Shown piece by piece: positions 1-7,010 of a stretch of 11,469 nucleotides of DNA; the stretch's first letter is position 1; each line of letters begins with the position of its first letter. The stretch comes from a bacterium (GTDB lineage Bacteria > Thermosulfidibacterota > Thermosulfidibacteria > Thermosulfidibacterales > Thermosulfidibacteraceae): NCBI GenBank assembly GCA_027037155.1, contig JALWBK010000020.1:1-11469 (forward strand), given 5' to 3'. The notes beneath the pieces are model-generated. The model made no database searches. It worked only from the letters and a program-made list of their open reading frames with translations, and was not told the DNA's origin. The position numbers were made by a program, and so were the translations under genes.

Positions 1-947
1 CTTCTTCCCTGCTTCTCACCAACCCTACCCAGAAACTTCTCCACTCCAGAAACCCACACTGGAAGAAGCGAATCCACAAAGGTATCCAACTTTAATACAT
101 CTCCTTCTTCCAGCTCCAAGATCTCCGCCAAAAGAAGCGTAACATGACCGAGGATGGCCTCTACAGGAACAACCGCCCTCAACACATGCTCCCTAACCTT
201 TATCCTTTCCTCTTCAGATATCTCCCTGGTACCGGTAAACATCTCCAGACCAAGCTTTGATCCCACCGGCTCAAGGGCAATGGCTGGGATACAGAGATTC
301 ATCATACCTTTAACTTCACCGATTCTTATCTCAAAGGTAATCAAGACCACCACCTCATTGGGAGCAACTATCTGTATGAGGTGTGGACTTGACTCCTTCA
401 CCTCAACAACAAACTCCACGTCTTCTATAACATCGTCCCACACCTTCTCTAACTCATCCAAAGCTCTGTTAACCACACCATCCATCAGATCCATTTCAAG
501 ATCCGTAAGCGGTCTAACCTCCTCTACAGGCTCTCCGGGACCACCCAACAGCCTGTCTATAATGGGGAAGACCAAGGAGGGGTTTATCTCAAGGGCGAAC
601 TTCGCCTCCACAGGGTAAACACCCAAAACGCAGAAAAAGGTGGGATCAGGCAAAGCCATCAGAAACTCTGAGTACGTAATCTGCTCTATGGAAGAGAGCT
701 CCACCTCCACTATGCTTCTGAGGTAGGTGGAAAGCACTGATGAAAAGTTCCTGGCAAACCTATCGTGCATAAACTGAAGGAATCTTATTTTATCCTTGGA
801 GATACGATCAGGACGCTTAAAATTGTAAGGTACCGCTGTCTTCTCAGGAGAAAACTTATCAGGAAGGGTATCTAAACTTAACTCCTCACCCTCCTGCAAA
901 GCCGCCAGGAGAGCATCCACCTCTTCCTGAGTAAGAATCTCCGCCAT
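1..947 (-). CDS. fliM: Flagellar motor switch protein FliM (3' end cut by window edge)
   Basis: FliM forms the middle layer of the cytoplasmic C-ring and receives phosphorylated CheY to reverse or stop rotation. 315 complete codons are visible; the family is usually about 320-340 residues, so only a short C-terminus is missing. Residues 4-14 match the conserved N-terminal CheY-P-binding helix (Ile-Leu-Thr-Gln-Glu-Glu-Val-Asp-Ala-Leu-Leu). The middle domain has the characteristic run ending Phe-Pro-Ile-Ile-Asp-Arg-Leu-Leu-Gly-Gly-Pro-Gly (about 127-138, the GGxG motif for FliG contact) and a Met-Asn-Leu-Cys-Ile-Pro stretch (216-221). A SpoA (FliN-like) domain begins near residue 256. The ATG at 947 follows the cheB stop by 4 bases, and an AGGA lies 7 bases upstream inside the cheB stop region. 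FliY is unlikely, since the CheC-like phosphatase motifs are absent and fliN is present. Its place after cheB, not between fliL and fliN, is unusual. Confidence 0.95.
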   Translation of the reverse strand, partial: MAEILTQEEVDALLAALQEGEELSLDTLPDKFSPEKTAVPYNFKRPDRISKDKIRFLQFMHDRFARNFSSVLSTYLRSIVEVELSSIEQITYSEFLMALPDPTFFCVLGVYPVEAKFALEINPSLVFPIIDRLLGGPGEPVEEVRPLTDLEMDLMDGVVNRALDELEKVWDDVIEDVEFVVEVKESSPHLIQIVAPNEVVVLITFEIRIGEVKGMMNLCIPAIALEPVGSKLGLEMFTGTREISEEERIKVREHVLRAVVPVEAILGHVTLLLAEILELEEGDVLKLDTFVDSLLPVWVSGVEKFLGRVGEKQGR

Positions 948-951
948 GCTT

Positions 952-2055
952 CTATCCTAAGATAAGCTTATTTACGATCTTAGGTATCTCATTGATGGGA
1001 GCCACATAGTCGGCCAAGTTAGACTCCACCACACACCTGGGCATGCCGTAAACGATACATGTGCTTTTGTCTTCCGCCACCATAATCCCGCCTTTAGCCT
1101 TTATATCCTTGGCCCCCTCGCAACCATCTTTCCCCATACCTGTTAATATAACCCCTAATACCCTACCACCATAGGTGGAAGCCACTGCCTTATAGAGCAA
1201 ATCCACACTGGGTTTGTATATTATATTCGGAGGAGAATCCACCACCTTTATAACCTTGAGTCCTCCCTCTTTCGCAACAAGCATCTGTTTGCCACCTGGA
1301 GCAACATAGACCACCCCTTCCTTTACAGGCTCTCCGTTTTCAGCTTCCTTAACCTCAAGATGCGTCATGCTGTTAAGCCTTTCCGCAAGCATTCCGGTAA
1401 AGAGTGGAGGCATGTGCTGAGCTATAAAAATCGGATAATGGAACTGCCTATCAAGTCCAGAAATGAGGGTCTGAAGGGCAGGTGGACCTCCAGTAGAGGA
1501 TCCTACTGCCACAACTTCAGCAGAAGAAAAGTACTTTACCGAACTAAAGTCCACTGTCTTAGATACAATCTCTTCCTGCCTACGTTCAAGTTTATGTTTT
1601 ACCCCAAAGGCGCTTGGCCTCTGATTCAAGGATCTTTGCCTTAACCTCTTTAAGGAAGAGAGACTCCCTTTGGCATGTTTCACCTTCCTAATAAGCTCCT
1701 CTTCCACATTGTAAAACTCCAGTATGCCTTTCTCCACCCCTTTGGGAATAAAGTCCAAAGCTCCAAGCTCAAGCGCCTTCAAAGTAGCCTCAGCTCCCTC
1801 TTTTGTAAGAGCACTAACCATGATAACGGGAGTAGGTTTTTTCTGCATAATCTCCTCAAGGGCCTCCAACCCATTCTTTCTCGGCATCTCAATATCCATA
1901 GTCACAACATCAGGAGAGAGCTCAAGTACTTTCTGGACGGCTTCCTCCCCGTCCTTGGCAAAACCAATAACCTTAATTTCCGGATCCTTCTCAAGCATCC
2001 TGGAAATAGCACGTCTGAAAAAAGGAGAATCATCCACCACAAGAACCCTTATCAT
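952..2055 (-). CDS. cheB: Chemotaxis response regulator / protein-glutamate methylesterase CheB
   Basis: CheB removes methyl groups from (and deamidates) chemoreceptor glutamates and glutamines, resetting sensitivity after CheA phosphorylates it. The 367-residue protein has an N-terminal receiver domain (about 1-120) with acidic pocket Asp8-Asp9, phospho-acceptor Asp54, Ser82 and Lys106. The C-terminal methylesterase domain (about 181-365) has a catalytic triad that I read as Ser188 (in Gly-Ser-Ser-Thr-Gly-Gly), His215 (in Gln-His-Met-Pro-Pro) and Asp310 (in Met-Gly-Lys-Asp-Gly). The interdomain linker, roughly 121-180, is long and strongly basic. All key residues are present, so the enzyme should be active. 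The ATG overlaps the fliA stop in an ATGA junction, and GAGGTG lies 5 bases upstream (2061-2066). No cheA, cheR, cheW or cheY is in the window, so the rest of the pathway must be encoded elsewhere. Confidence 0.96.
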   Translation of the reverse strand: MIRVLVVDDSPFFRRAISRMLEKDPEIKVIGFAKDGEEAVQKVLELSPDVVTMDIEMPRKNGLEALEEIMQKKPTPVIMVSALTKEGAEATLKALELGALDFIPKGVEKGILEFYNVEEELIRKVKHAKGSLSSLKRLRQRSLNQRPSAFGVKHKLERRQEEIVSKTVDFSSVKYFSSAEVVAVGSSTGGPPALQTLISGLDRQFHYPIFIAQHMPPLFTGMLAERLNSMTHLEVKEAENGEPVKEGVVYVAPGGKQMLVAKEGGLKVIKVVDSPPNIIYKPSVDLLYKAVASTYGGRVLGVILTGMGKDGCEGAKDIKAKGGIMVAEDKSTCIVYGMPRCVVESNLADYVAPINEIPKIVNKLILG

Positions 2056-2765
2056 GATTGCACCTCATACCCTCTCTTTTCAAGATAGTGTTTTATTCTT
2101 CTCACCGCTCGCCAGTGAATCTGGCAAGCCCTTGCCTCACTTACATTGAGTATACGGCCTATTTCTTTAAAAGTAAAACCCTCTTCGTAATACAGAGAGA
2201 GAACCAATCTTTCCCTATCAGACAACGATTCTATAGCCCTTACCAACTCCTGAAAAAGCTCCTTTTCTTCCAAGAAAGACGGAGGATCCCTGTCATCCTC
2301 AAGCACAGAGAGAAGGGTATAGTCATCCATATCGGCCACAATAGGATCTGTTAAACTATAAACACACGCATCAGAAGAGACCCTCATTAGTTCTTCCAAT
2401 TCCCCTTCAGCCATCTGCAGTTTCTCTGAAAGCTCCTCAATGGTAGGCTCTCTTCCCAGCTCAGCGGAAAGTTCATCCCAGGCACTTTCAAGCTCTTTGA
2501 CCTGCTTCCTCCTGCTTCTTGGCAAAAGATCCAACGATCTGAGATAATCCAACATAGCACCGCGAATTCTTATCTCTGCAAACTTTATAAAGCTCTCTCT
2601 CTTGGTGGGATCGTACCTGTTTACAGCGTCAACCAGTCCCAAGTAACCATGGCCAAGGAGATCCTCAAGTTCCACATTACTCGGAAGTCTCTGTTTCAGT
2701 TTCAGAGCTATCTTTGACACCAAAGGAAGTAGTTCCTGTATCAACTGATCCTTGCTCTTCACCAT
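2052..2765 (-). CDS. fliA: Flagellar RNA polymerase sigma factor FliA (sigma-28/SigD family)
   Basis: FliA directs RNA polymerase to late flagellar and chemotaxis promoters and is normally held by FlgM until the hook is finished. The 237-residue protein has the three-region plan of this family: region 2 (about 12-83, with Ile-Arg-Gly-Ala-Met-Leu-Asp-Tyr-Leu-Arg-Ser-Leu-Asp near 67-79), region 3 (about 88-130) and region 4 (about 175-228, helix-turn-helix near 198-224 containing Val-Ser-Glu-Ala-Arg-Ala-Cys-Gln-Ile-His). The family's usual Trp after Arg-Ser-Leu/Arg-Asp in region 2 is Leu80 here. Two starts are possible. The ATG at 2765 lies only 2 bases from AGGAG (2768-2772), while the next codon, GTG at 2762, lies at a better 5 bases, so the true start may be 2762. 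Its first 29-30 codons overlap the preceding small membrane gene in another frame. The stop overlaps cheB by 4 bases. Confidence 0.95.
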   Translation of the reverse strand: MVKSKDQLIQELLPLVSKIALKLKQRLPSNVELEDLLGHGYLGLVDAVNRYDPTKRESFIKFAEIRIRGAMLDYLRSLDLLPRSRRKQVKELESAWDELSAELGREPTIEELSEKLQMAEGELEELMRVSSDACVYSLTDPIVADMDDYTLLSVLEDDRDPPSFLEEKELFQELVRAIESLSDRERLVLSLYYEEGFTFKEIGRILNVSEARACQIHWRAVRRIKHYLEKRGYEVQS

Positions 2766-2997
2766 CTCTCCTGGATCTAACTATAACAGAAAAAAGCACA
2801 CCATAAAAGGCTGTAACAAAAGCAAAAAGGGCAACAACAAAGGCTTTCCCCACTACCAACCACGGATCGTTCTCAAGGAAATAAAAGAGCAAAAAGGCAA
2901 AGGAAAAAACAAATAGAAACGCTGCCAAACCACATCTTTTGGCAAATCCACGGGCATCTTTTTCGGTCAATACCTTATCCAAGACCTGCTGAAACAC
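2677..2997 (-). CDS. Small two-helix membrane protein of unknown function between flhG and fliA
   Basis: I do not recognise a family for this 106-residue product. It has a basic N-terminus (Lys/Arg at about 8-21), two predicted membrane helices (about 23-42 and 46-73), then a basic Arg-Ser-Arg-Arg (73-76) and a hydrophilic, acidic, Ser/Thr/Glu-rich tail. By the positive-inside rule this predicts a hairpin with both ends in the cytoplasm. The GTG start at 2997 overlaps the end of flhG by 23 bases, and GAGG lies 7 bases upstream. The last 28-30 codons overlap the start of fliA by 86-89 bases in another frame, so the tail sequence is constrained by the sigma factor and may not be functional itself. 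Conserved placement beside flhF, flhG and fliA would suggest a role in flagellar placement or regulation, but that is inference. It could also be a chance or decaying ORF that fills an otherwise long gap; the clear membrane-hairpin pattern and the Shine-Dalgarno argue against this. Confidence 0.7.
   Translation of the reverse strand: MFQQVLDKVLTEKDARGFAKRCGLAAFLFVFSFAFLLFYFLENDPWLVVGKAFVVALFAFVTAFYGVLFSVIVRSRRDGEEQGSVDTGTTSFGVKDSSETETETSE
2768..2772 (-). promoter_or_regulatory. Ribosome binding site of fliA, inside the small membrane gene
   Basis: AGGAG is 2 bases from the ATG at 2765 and 5 bases from the GTG at 2762. The spacing favours GTG, which would shorten FliA by one residue. The site lies within the coding sequence of the preceding two-helix protein, whose ribosomes would pass over it for 86-89 more bases before stopping. 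Confidence 0.6.
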
Positions 2998-3829
2998 CCC
3001 TGAACCTCAAAAAGCCAATGGCAAGTCTGGACAATCCCCTCTCGTCCTTTCTGAAAACCTTAGGGTCCACCAACTTCTCCACAAGAGGCATAAAGGCATT
3101 TTTCACGCCCTCAAGAGCAACCAGGCTCTGCTCTCTCAAAAGCCTCGGAAAGACATCAGATTTTGGGATTTCTCCCACTTTGATCAACCTCATACCACCC
3201 AAAAACTTACCAGCCACAAGCTCAAGATGAGACAAAACGGCTGTATCCTCAGATCCCTCCACCCTATTAAGCAAAACCTTCACCTCTTTTTTGGAATAGT
3301 CCTTATAGAGGATCTTCAACAACGCATAAGCATCGGTCACTGAGGTTGGTTCAGGCGTCACCACAACCAGCACATCCTGACAAGAAACACAAAACAAAAG
3401 AACCTCATCGGATATGCCTGCAGCGGTATCGGCTATAATATAATCCACCTTCCCATCAAGCTTTATGAGCTCAAGGACCAACCTCTCCCTCATAGACCTA
3501 TCCATATTCATAAGCTCCCTTATACCAGAACCACCAGGCAATACGTAAAAGTTATCCTTAACCTTCACGAGCACATCGTCTAAGGTCGCTTCCCCTTTAG
3601 CAAGGTGATAAAGGTTCAGCTTTGAAGAAAGCCCCAACATTATATCCACGTTGGCAAGCCCAAGGTCTCCATCAATGAGACAGACCCTATGACCTACTTC
3701 GGCAAGGAAGTTGGAAATCGCCACTGCCATGGTGGTCTTTCCCACTCCCCCTTTACCACTGGACACAGCAATAGTTGCTACCGGTGAATGGGCCTTTGTA
3801 ATATACCTTAAAAGCTCTGCCTGAGTCAC
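2975..3829 (-). CDS. flhG: MinD-like ATPase FlhG (FleN/YlxH), flagellar number regulator
   Basis: FlhG is a ParA/MinD-family ATPase that cycles on and off the membrane and restrains flagellar number, in part by stimulating the GTPase FlhF. The 284-residue product has the deviant Walker A Gly-Lys-Gly-Gly-Val-Gly-Lys-Thr at 25-32, the Asp-Gly-Asp-Leu-Gly motif at 53-57 and a Walker B-type Ile-Ile-Ala-Asp-Thr-Ala-Ala-Gly at 131-138. The N-terminus, Thr-Gln-Ala-Glu-Leu-Leu-Arg at 2-8, resembles the FlhF-activating DQAxxLR motif with Thr for Asp. The C-terminus is rich in basic and hydrophobic residues (Arg, Leu, Phe), consistent with the amphipathic membrane-targeting helix known in FlhG, which is an inference here. 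The GTG start at 3829 makes a GTGA overlap with flhF, with GAGGAGG 4 bases upstream (3834-3840). Placement directly after flhF separates it from chromosomal MinD, which sits with minC. Confidence 0.94.
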   Translation of the reverse strand: MTQAELLRYITKAHSPVATIAVSSGKGGVGKTTMAVAISNFLAEVGHRVCLIDGDLGLANVDIMLGLSSKLNLYHLAKGEATLDDVLVKVKDNFYVLPGGSGIRELMNMDRSMRERLVLELIKLDGKVDYIIADTAAGISDEVLLFCVSCQDVLVVVTPEPTSVTDAYALLKILYKDYSKKEVKVLLNRVEGSEDTAVLSHLELVAGKFLGGMRLIKVGEIPKSDVFPRLLREQSLVALEGVKNAFMPLVEKLVDPKVFRKDERGLSRLAIGFLRFRGVSAGLG

Positions 3830-4962
3830 TGGACCTCCTCTCCGAGAAGATATTTAACCATACGCTTGGGATCAGCTCTCTCTATATCTTCAGGAACCCT
3901 TTGGCCATTGGTAACAAAGATTATAGGGATATCTATGTGCCAAGAAAGATTTACCGGCAGTCCATAAACCTCAGTCTCATCAAGCTTGGTCAATATTATC
4001 CCATCCGGACGCTTAGTAGAAAAAGCCTCTACCACATTGAGCGCCTCCTTCAAACGGTATCCATACGGTATAACCACCAAAAGCATATAATCATTCAGCA
4101 CCTTCAGAAAAGAGTTTATTTCCTCCATCCTCACGCTGTCTTTGGGGGATCTACCAGCAGTATCCACCAGGATTACACTGTTTTCCAGCACCTCTACAAC
4201 CTTTGCAAACTCCTCAGGTGAGTTTACAGGGTAAAAATCTATCTCAAGGATATCAGCATAGATCTTAAGCTGATCTACAGCACCTACCCTAAAGGTGTCT
4301 ATACTCACTATACTTGTATCCCTGCCTTCGTAAAACTTCAGTATTGAAGCTATCTTGGCAAGGGTAGTGGTCTTACCCACTCCCGTAGGCCCAGAAAACA
4401 CCACAGGTACCCCTTCCCTCGGCTCAAAGGAAGAGACCCTTAAGGTTTGCACCAAAACCTCTTCACATACCGAAACTGGAGAGAGAAGTTCCTCCTCAGA
4501 TATTCTCTTCATAACAAAGCTGATCACTTTGGGATCAACCTCCATCTCCTGAAGACGATTATACAAAGGAAGTGCTTCAATAGGCACATTTACCATTCCA
4601 ACATGAGAGGTTTCCAAAGCTTTCCTGATAAGAGTAAGTTCTCTACGCAAATCCTTCAGCTCATCATAGCGCTCCTTCTGAGCCACCAAAAGTTTTTTAA
4701 GCTCCTCTACCTCTACCCTAAGGCTCTCAACCTCATCAGAAGGAGAAGGCGAAGGTACAACAGCATCCTCCCTCTTAACAACCTCCACCATCTCAATCCT
4801 TTCCCTTGGAGCCTCATCTATAGAGAAATCCACCGCAACCAAAACCTCTACACCATCACCACTCTTTTTAGTACTCAGGATAACCGCATCATCGCCAAGC
4901 TCAGCCTTTATCCTTCTCATTACCTCATCAATCCTTTTGCCCTTATAACGCTTAATCTTCAT
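3826..4962 (-). CDS. flhF: SRP-family GTPase FlhF, flagellar placement factor
   Basis: FlhF is the third SRP-type GTPase. It marks the site of flagellar assembly at the membrane and recruits early basal-body parts. The 378-residue protein has a basic N-terminal B domain (about 1-60), an acidic coiled-coil-like stretch (about 77-116), then the N and G domains. Visible GTPase motifs are the P-loop Gly-Pro-Thr-Gly-Val-Gly-Lys-Thr at 191-198, Ile-Asp-Thr-Phe-Arg at 221-225, Asp-Thr-Ala-Gly at 267-270, Thr-Lys-Leu-Asp-Glu at 325-329 and a closing Thr-Asn-Gly-Gln-Arg-Val-Pro-Glu-Asp at 351-359. The Asp-Thr-Phe-Arg-Val-Gly-Ala form and the position after flhA distinguish it from Ffh and FtsY. The ATG overlaps the flhA stop (ATGA), with only a weak GGGG upstream, so translation is probably coupled to flhA. 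Confidence 0.96.
   Translation of the reverse strand: MKIKRYKGKRIDEVMRRIKAELGDDAVILSTKKSGDGVEVLVAVDFSIDEAPRERIEMVEVVKREDAVVPSPSPSDEVESLRVEVEELKKLLVAQKERYDELKDLRRELTLIRKALETSHVGMVNVPIEALPLYNRLQEMEVDPKVISFVMKRISEEELLSPVSVCEEVLVQTLRVSSFEPREGVPVVFSGPTGVGKTTTLAKIASILKFYEGRDTSIVSIDTFRVGAVDQLKIYADILEIDFYPVNSPEEFAKVVEVLENSVILVDTAGRSPKDSVRMEEINSFLKVLNDYMLLVVIPYGYRLKEALNVVEAFSTKRPDGIILTKLDETEVYGLPVNLSWHIDIPIIFVTNGQRVPEDIERADPKRMVKYLLGEEVQ
3834..3840 (-). promoter_or_regulatory. Strong ribosome binding site for the GTG start of flhG
   Basis: GAGGAGG in the last codons of flhF lies 4 bases before the GTG at 3829, which overlaps the flhF stop as GTGA. This is among the strongest ribosome sites in the window and suggests FlhG is not limited only by re-initiation after FlhF. 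Confidence 0.75.
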
Positions 4963-7010
4963 TTAATTACCCCAACCACCTGAACCTTAACATCAGGTGG
5001 TATCTCAAGATTGGAAAGAACCGGAACGCGAGGCAGAACCCTTTCAATGAGCTTCCTAAAGGCCGGCCTTATCTCATGGGAGGTTACTATAACTGGCTGC
5101 ACACCTTGAGCTATCACCGGTTCAAGAGCCTTACTGATCTTATCTGCAACCTCCCGCATCTTGTCTTGAGGCAACACAATAAAAGAGCCTTTGTCTGTCT
5201 TTTGTAGGTGATCGGCCAGCTCCTTCTCCAACACAGGATCCAACGTAACGATAGGCAACACATCGGACCCTTGCATACACTGCTTCACTATCTGCCTGCC
5301 AAGGGCCTGTCTAACAAACTCTGTGATCATTTCTGGATCGTCTATCTTGTCGGCGTATTCTGCCACTGTCTCAAGGATCTTCTTAAGATTTCTTATAGAA
5401 ACCCCTTCTCTCAAAAGATTCTGCAACACCTTCTGCAAAAGGGCATGAGAAACCACGTTGGGGACAAGATCCTCTACCAGCTTGGGATAGCTTTTTGCCA
5501 GCGCATCCAGTAGATCGTTAAGCTCATCCCTTCCAAGAAGCTCATGGGCGTGAGACTTGATGACCTCGGAAAGATGAGTAATTATAACCGTTCCCGCATC
5601 AACAACTGCGTGACCTTCCATAGCCGCCTTTTCCCTGTTTTCTTCATTAACCCACAACGCAGGTATTCCAAAAGCGGGCTCCTTGGTAGGGATGCCCTCA
5701 ACATTCAACTCCTTACCAGCAGATGGTATCACAAGATACATATCCACATACACCTCCCCTTCGGCAACCTCCGTACCGTAAAGCAAAATCCTGTACTTGT
5801 TGGGATCAAGGGCAAGGTTGTCTCTAACTCTAACGGGAGGAACGATAAAGCCAAGGTCCTGAGCTATTTGCCTTCTCATCGCCCTAATTCTGTTAATAAG
5901 ATCGCCACTCTCGACGAGAGAGATCAGATTGTAACCAAGCTCAAGTTCAATAGGATCTATCTGCAGAGACGTTTTTATACGCTCTATGTCGGCCTCGGGA
6001 GTCTCCTCTCCCTCCTCCCCTTTTTCCTCCACAACTTCAGGCTTCTTTATTCCAAGATACCCCACGACAGCCAAAAGAAGGGAAAGCGTAAAGAAGGGCA
6101 GGAAGGGAAAGCCAGGAACGAAACCGGCAAAGAGCAAAACAGCAGCCCCCAAAAACAGCGCTCTCGGGTATGAGGTAAGCTGCTTCACCAAATCCCTTCC
6201 CATATGGGACTCACTGGCCGCCCTGGACACCAAAATACCCGCAGCCGTAGAAACAATAAGAGCCGGGATCTGGCTCACCAACCCATCACCGATGGTAAGT
6301 ATTGTATAGGTTTTGGCGGCCACAGAAAGGGGCATACCGTGCTGCATAACCCCAATGATCAAACCACCTATGATGTTTATACAGGTTATAACCAACCCTG
6401 CTATGGCGTCTCCTCTAACAAACTTTGAAGCACCATCCATAGCACCGTAAAAGTCAGCCTCCCTCTGTATCTCCTCCCTTCTCCTTCTCGCCTCTGCCTC
6501 GTCTATCAGACCAGCGTTCAGATCGGCATCAATGGCCATCTGCTTTCCCGGCATGGCATCAAGGGTAAATCTTGCCGCCACCTCAGCAATTCTCTGAGCA
6601 CCCTTGGTAATAACGATAAAGTTTATGATAACCAAAATCAGGAATATCACAAAACCAACCACGTAGTTCCCACCAACCACAAACTGCCCAAAGGCCTCAA
6701 TTATATGACCAGCAGCCGACGTGCCCTTATTACCGTAAAGGAGAATCCTTCGGGTACTGGCCACATTCAAGGACAAACGGTAAAGGGTCAAAACCAGCAA
6801 AAGAGAGGGGAAAGATGAAAACTCCAAAGGCCTCTTCATGTAAACCGTCGAGAGAAGCACAAGGATAGAAATGCTGATATTCAAGGCAATAAGAACATCG
6901 AGCAACCAGGAGGGCAAGGGAACCACCATAACGGTGAGAACAACAACTACAGCAGCAGCGATTCCGAGCTCTGAGAAAAGATCAGCTCTTTTAAAAGTCA
7001 GTTCCCTCAA
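4959..7010 (-). CDS. flhA: Flagellar type III export gate protein FlhA
   Basis: FlhA forms the nonameric ring of the flagellar export gate. Its membrane part helps use the proton motive force, and its cytoplasmic part docks chaperone-substrate complexes. The 683 residues give an N-terminal membrane region (about 15-330) and a soluble C-terminal domain after an acidic linker (about 328-345). Conserved features include the Phe-Ser-Ser-Phe-Pro-Ser-Leu to Asn-Val-Ala-Ser-Thr-Arg block (64-87), the FHIPEP signature at about 140-163 ([15 protein letters not shown]), and Phe-Val-Arg-Gly-Asp-Ala-Ile-Ala-Gly at 197-205, whose Asp201 I align with the proton-gating Asp208 of Salmonella. The start is TTG at 7010, directly after the flhB stop, with GGGGAAGGA ending 8 bases upstream inside flhB. 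No in-frame ATG lies near enough to replace it without losing the first helix region. Confidence 0.97.
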   Translation of the reverse strand: MRELTFKRADLFSELGIAAAVVVVLTVMVVPLPSWLLDVLIALNISISILVLLSTVYMKRPLEFSSFPSLLLVLTLYRLSLNVASTRRILLYGNKGTSAAGHIIEAFGQFVVGGNYVVGFVIFLILVIINFIVITKGAQRIAEVAARFTLDAMPGKQMAIDADLNAGLIDEAEARRRREEIQREADFYGAMDGASKFVRGDAIAGLVITCINIIGGLIIGVMQHGMPLSVAAKTYTILTIGDGLVSQIPALIVSTAAGILVSRAASESHMGRDLVKQLTSYPRALFLGAAVLLFAGFVPGFPFLPFFTLSLLLAVVGYLGIKKPEVVEEKGEEGEETPEADIERIKTSLQIDPIELELGYNLISLVESGDLINRIRAMRRQIAQDLGFIVPPVRVRDNLALDPNKYRILLYGTEVAEGEVYVDMYLVIPSAGKELNVEGIPTKEPAFGIPALWVNEENREKAAMEGHAVVDAGTVIITHLSEVIKSHAHELLGRDELNDLLDALAKSYPKLVEDLVPNVVSHALLQKVLQNLLREGVSIRNLKKILETVAEYADKIDDPEMITEFVRQALGRQIVKQCMQGSDVLPIVTLDPVLEKELADHLQKTDKGSFIVLPQDKMREVADKISKALEPVIAQGVQPVIVTSHEIRPAFRKLIERVLPRVPVLSNLEIPPDVKVQVVGVIK

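Noticed and set aside
154..618. A Ser/Thr-rich 154-codon plus-strand frame opposite fliM.
   Set aside because: The minus strand here encodes conserved FliM domains without interruption. The Ser/Thr-rich composition is what the reverse complement of such coding sequence gives.
2329..2336. GCCGATAT on the minus strand, similar to the -10 element of sigma-28 promoters.
   Set aside because: It lies inside fliA, where it encodes Ala-Asp-Met of a plain coding stretch. No TAAA occurs at the proper 15-base distance; the nearest similar motif (TATAGTTT) has wrong spacing.
3424..3445. AT-rich run with GCCGATAC on the minus strand and TATAAT-like bases on the plus strand inside flhG.
   Set aside because: It encodes the Walker B region of FlhG (Asp-Tyr-Ile-Ile-Ala-Asp-Thr). 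No matching -35 element is seen on either strand.
5544..6173. A 209-codon open frame on the plus strand, opposite flhA.
   Set aside because: It is antisense to a strongly conserved part of FlhA, has low-complexity basic composition and no family resemblance or good ribosome site. Purine-rich coding strands leave the opposite strand with few stops.
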